Positions 63,380-64,000 of a stretch of DNA of 64,000 bases are shown here, in pieces. A program made the position numbers and the translations under genes. Location: positions 111,817 to 175,816 of the forward strand of contig CAJQUW010012898.1 in the NCBI GenBank assembly GCA_907163375.1. Direction: 5' to 3'. Position 1 is the stretch's first letter. Each line of letters opens with the position of its first letter. The notes under the pieces were generated by a model. It made no database searches. It saw only the letters and a program-made list of their open reading frames with translations, and was not told the origin of the DNA. This DNA is from Prostheceraeus crozeri. Lineage: Eukaryota > Platyhelminthes > Polycladida > Euryleptidae.

Positions 63380-64000
63380 TTTTATACTTTACCTATCTTG
63401 CAAACAGTGAAGTACTTATGACTTTATTTTATACTTCACCTATCTTACAAACTTTACAAACAACAACTTTATTTCAAACTTTACAAACGTCAACTTTATT
63501 TTTAACTTTACAAACAGTGAAATACTTGTGACTTCATTTATATTTCACCTATCTTACAAACAGCGACATGGTTATAACTTTATTTCTAACTTTACAAACG
63601 TCAACTTTATTTTTAACTTTACAAACAGTGAAATACTTGTGACTTCATTTATATTTCACCTATCTTACAAACAGCGACATGGTTATAACTTTATTTCTAA
63701 CTTTACAAACGTCAACTTTATTTCTAACTTTACAAACAGTGAAATGATTCTGACTTCATTTATATTTCACCTATCTTACAAACAGCGACATGGTTATAAC
63801 TTTATTTCTAACTTTACAAACGTCAACTTTATTTCTAACTTTACAAACAGTGAAATGATTCTGACTTCATTTATATTTCACCTATCTTACAAACAGCGAC
63901 ATGGTTATAACTTTATTTCTAACTTTACAAACGTCAACTTTATTTCTAACTTTACAAACAGTGAAATACTTATGACTTAATTGATATTTCACCTATCTTA
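63380..64000. repeat. 111-bp satellite array running off the window
   Basis: After irregular starter units (63380-63529), GACTTCATTTATATTTCACC recurs at 63530, 63641, 63752, 63863 and, changed, 63974, exactly 111 bp apart. Each unit contains CTTACAAACAGCGACATGGT and two ACTTTATTTCTAACTTTACA blocks, so it is itself a duplication of a shorter 30-bp word. Since 111 is a multiple of three, a 150-codon frame with a 37-residue repeat stays open. I regard it as incidental. Confidence 0.95.

Noticed and set aside
63528-63980. 150-codon protein with a 37-residue repeat
   Set aside because: The 111-bp satellite period is a multiple of three, which keeps one frame open by chance. The array itself is made of shorter AT-rich repeats and shows no promoter or start context.

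Overview
The window looks like a piece of an AT-rich, intron-poor stretch of an invertebrate animal genome. It is dominated by transposable elements and simple or tandem repeats, and I cannot name the species. The evidence for an animal is the element set: a Tc1/mariner-type transposon with TA target duplications, a Penelope-like retroelement with a GIY-YIG endonuclease, CR1/Jockey-type reverse transcriptase remnants, tRNA-derived SINE-like pieces, hammerhead-like foldback DNA, and a 17-kb Polinton/Maverick. No bacterial-style operon, rRNA gene or CRISPR array is present.

Layout. From 1 to 41.1 kb there is mostly non-coding DNA with mobile pieces. These are a mariner-type element with 173-bp inverted ends (3648-5369), one candidate small secreted-peptide gene (9029-9313), a 33-bp repeat array (9655-9960), a foldback element with a hammerhead-like ribozyme in each arm (10754-11519), a second foldback (17746-18466), a LINE fragment (21881-22114), a Penelope-like element with inverted tails (23846-25651), a 31-bp/124-bp minisatellite (28985-29600), small palindromic elements sharing parts at 14.6, 30.3 and 35.4 kb, and a LINE 3' end (32536-33565). 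A G-rich repeat zone lies at 41.13-41.93 kb.

From 41996 to 59051 lies a complete but decayed Polinton/Maverick (an integrated DNA virus-like transposon). It has a GGAATT 6-bp target duplication and long inverted ends. It carries a packaging ATPase, a protein-primed family B DNA polymerase, a retroviral-type integrase fused to a parvovirus-like phospholipase A2 domain, an adenain-type cysteine protease, capsid-like genes, a fibre-like coiled-coil gene, membrane-active small proteins and unknown genes. Together these would copy, package, mature and integrate a virus-like genome. At least five of the genes are broken by frameshifts or stops, so this copy is inactive. The right end holds displaced pieces of the first gene and of the protease gene, which points to recombination with a related element.

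The Polinton sits inside another gene. Reading across the empty site, a short reading frame with a DxE motif left of the insertion continues directly into frame on the right, and the same locus ends in an HxxxxD motif. This suggests a DEDDh-type exonuclease-like gene. It is followed at 59.7-61.8 kb by a tight cluster of small same-strand genes, one of which resembles one repeat of the TATA-binding protein fold. This cluster is the least explained part of the window and may be a remnant of a second virus-like or transposon system. The window closes in a 111-bp satellite array that runs off the end.
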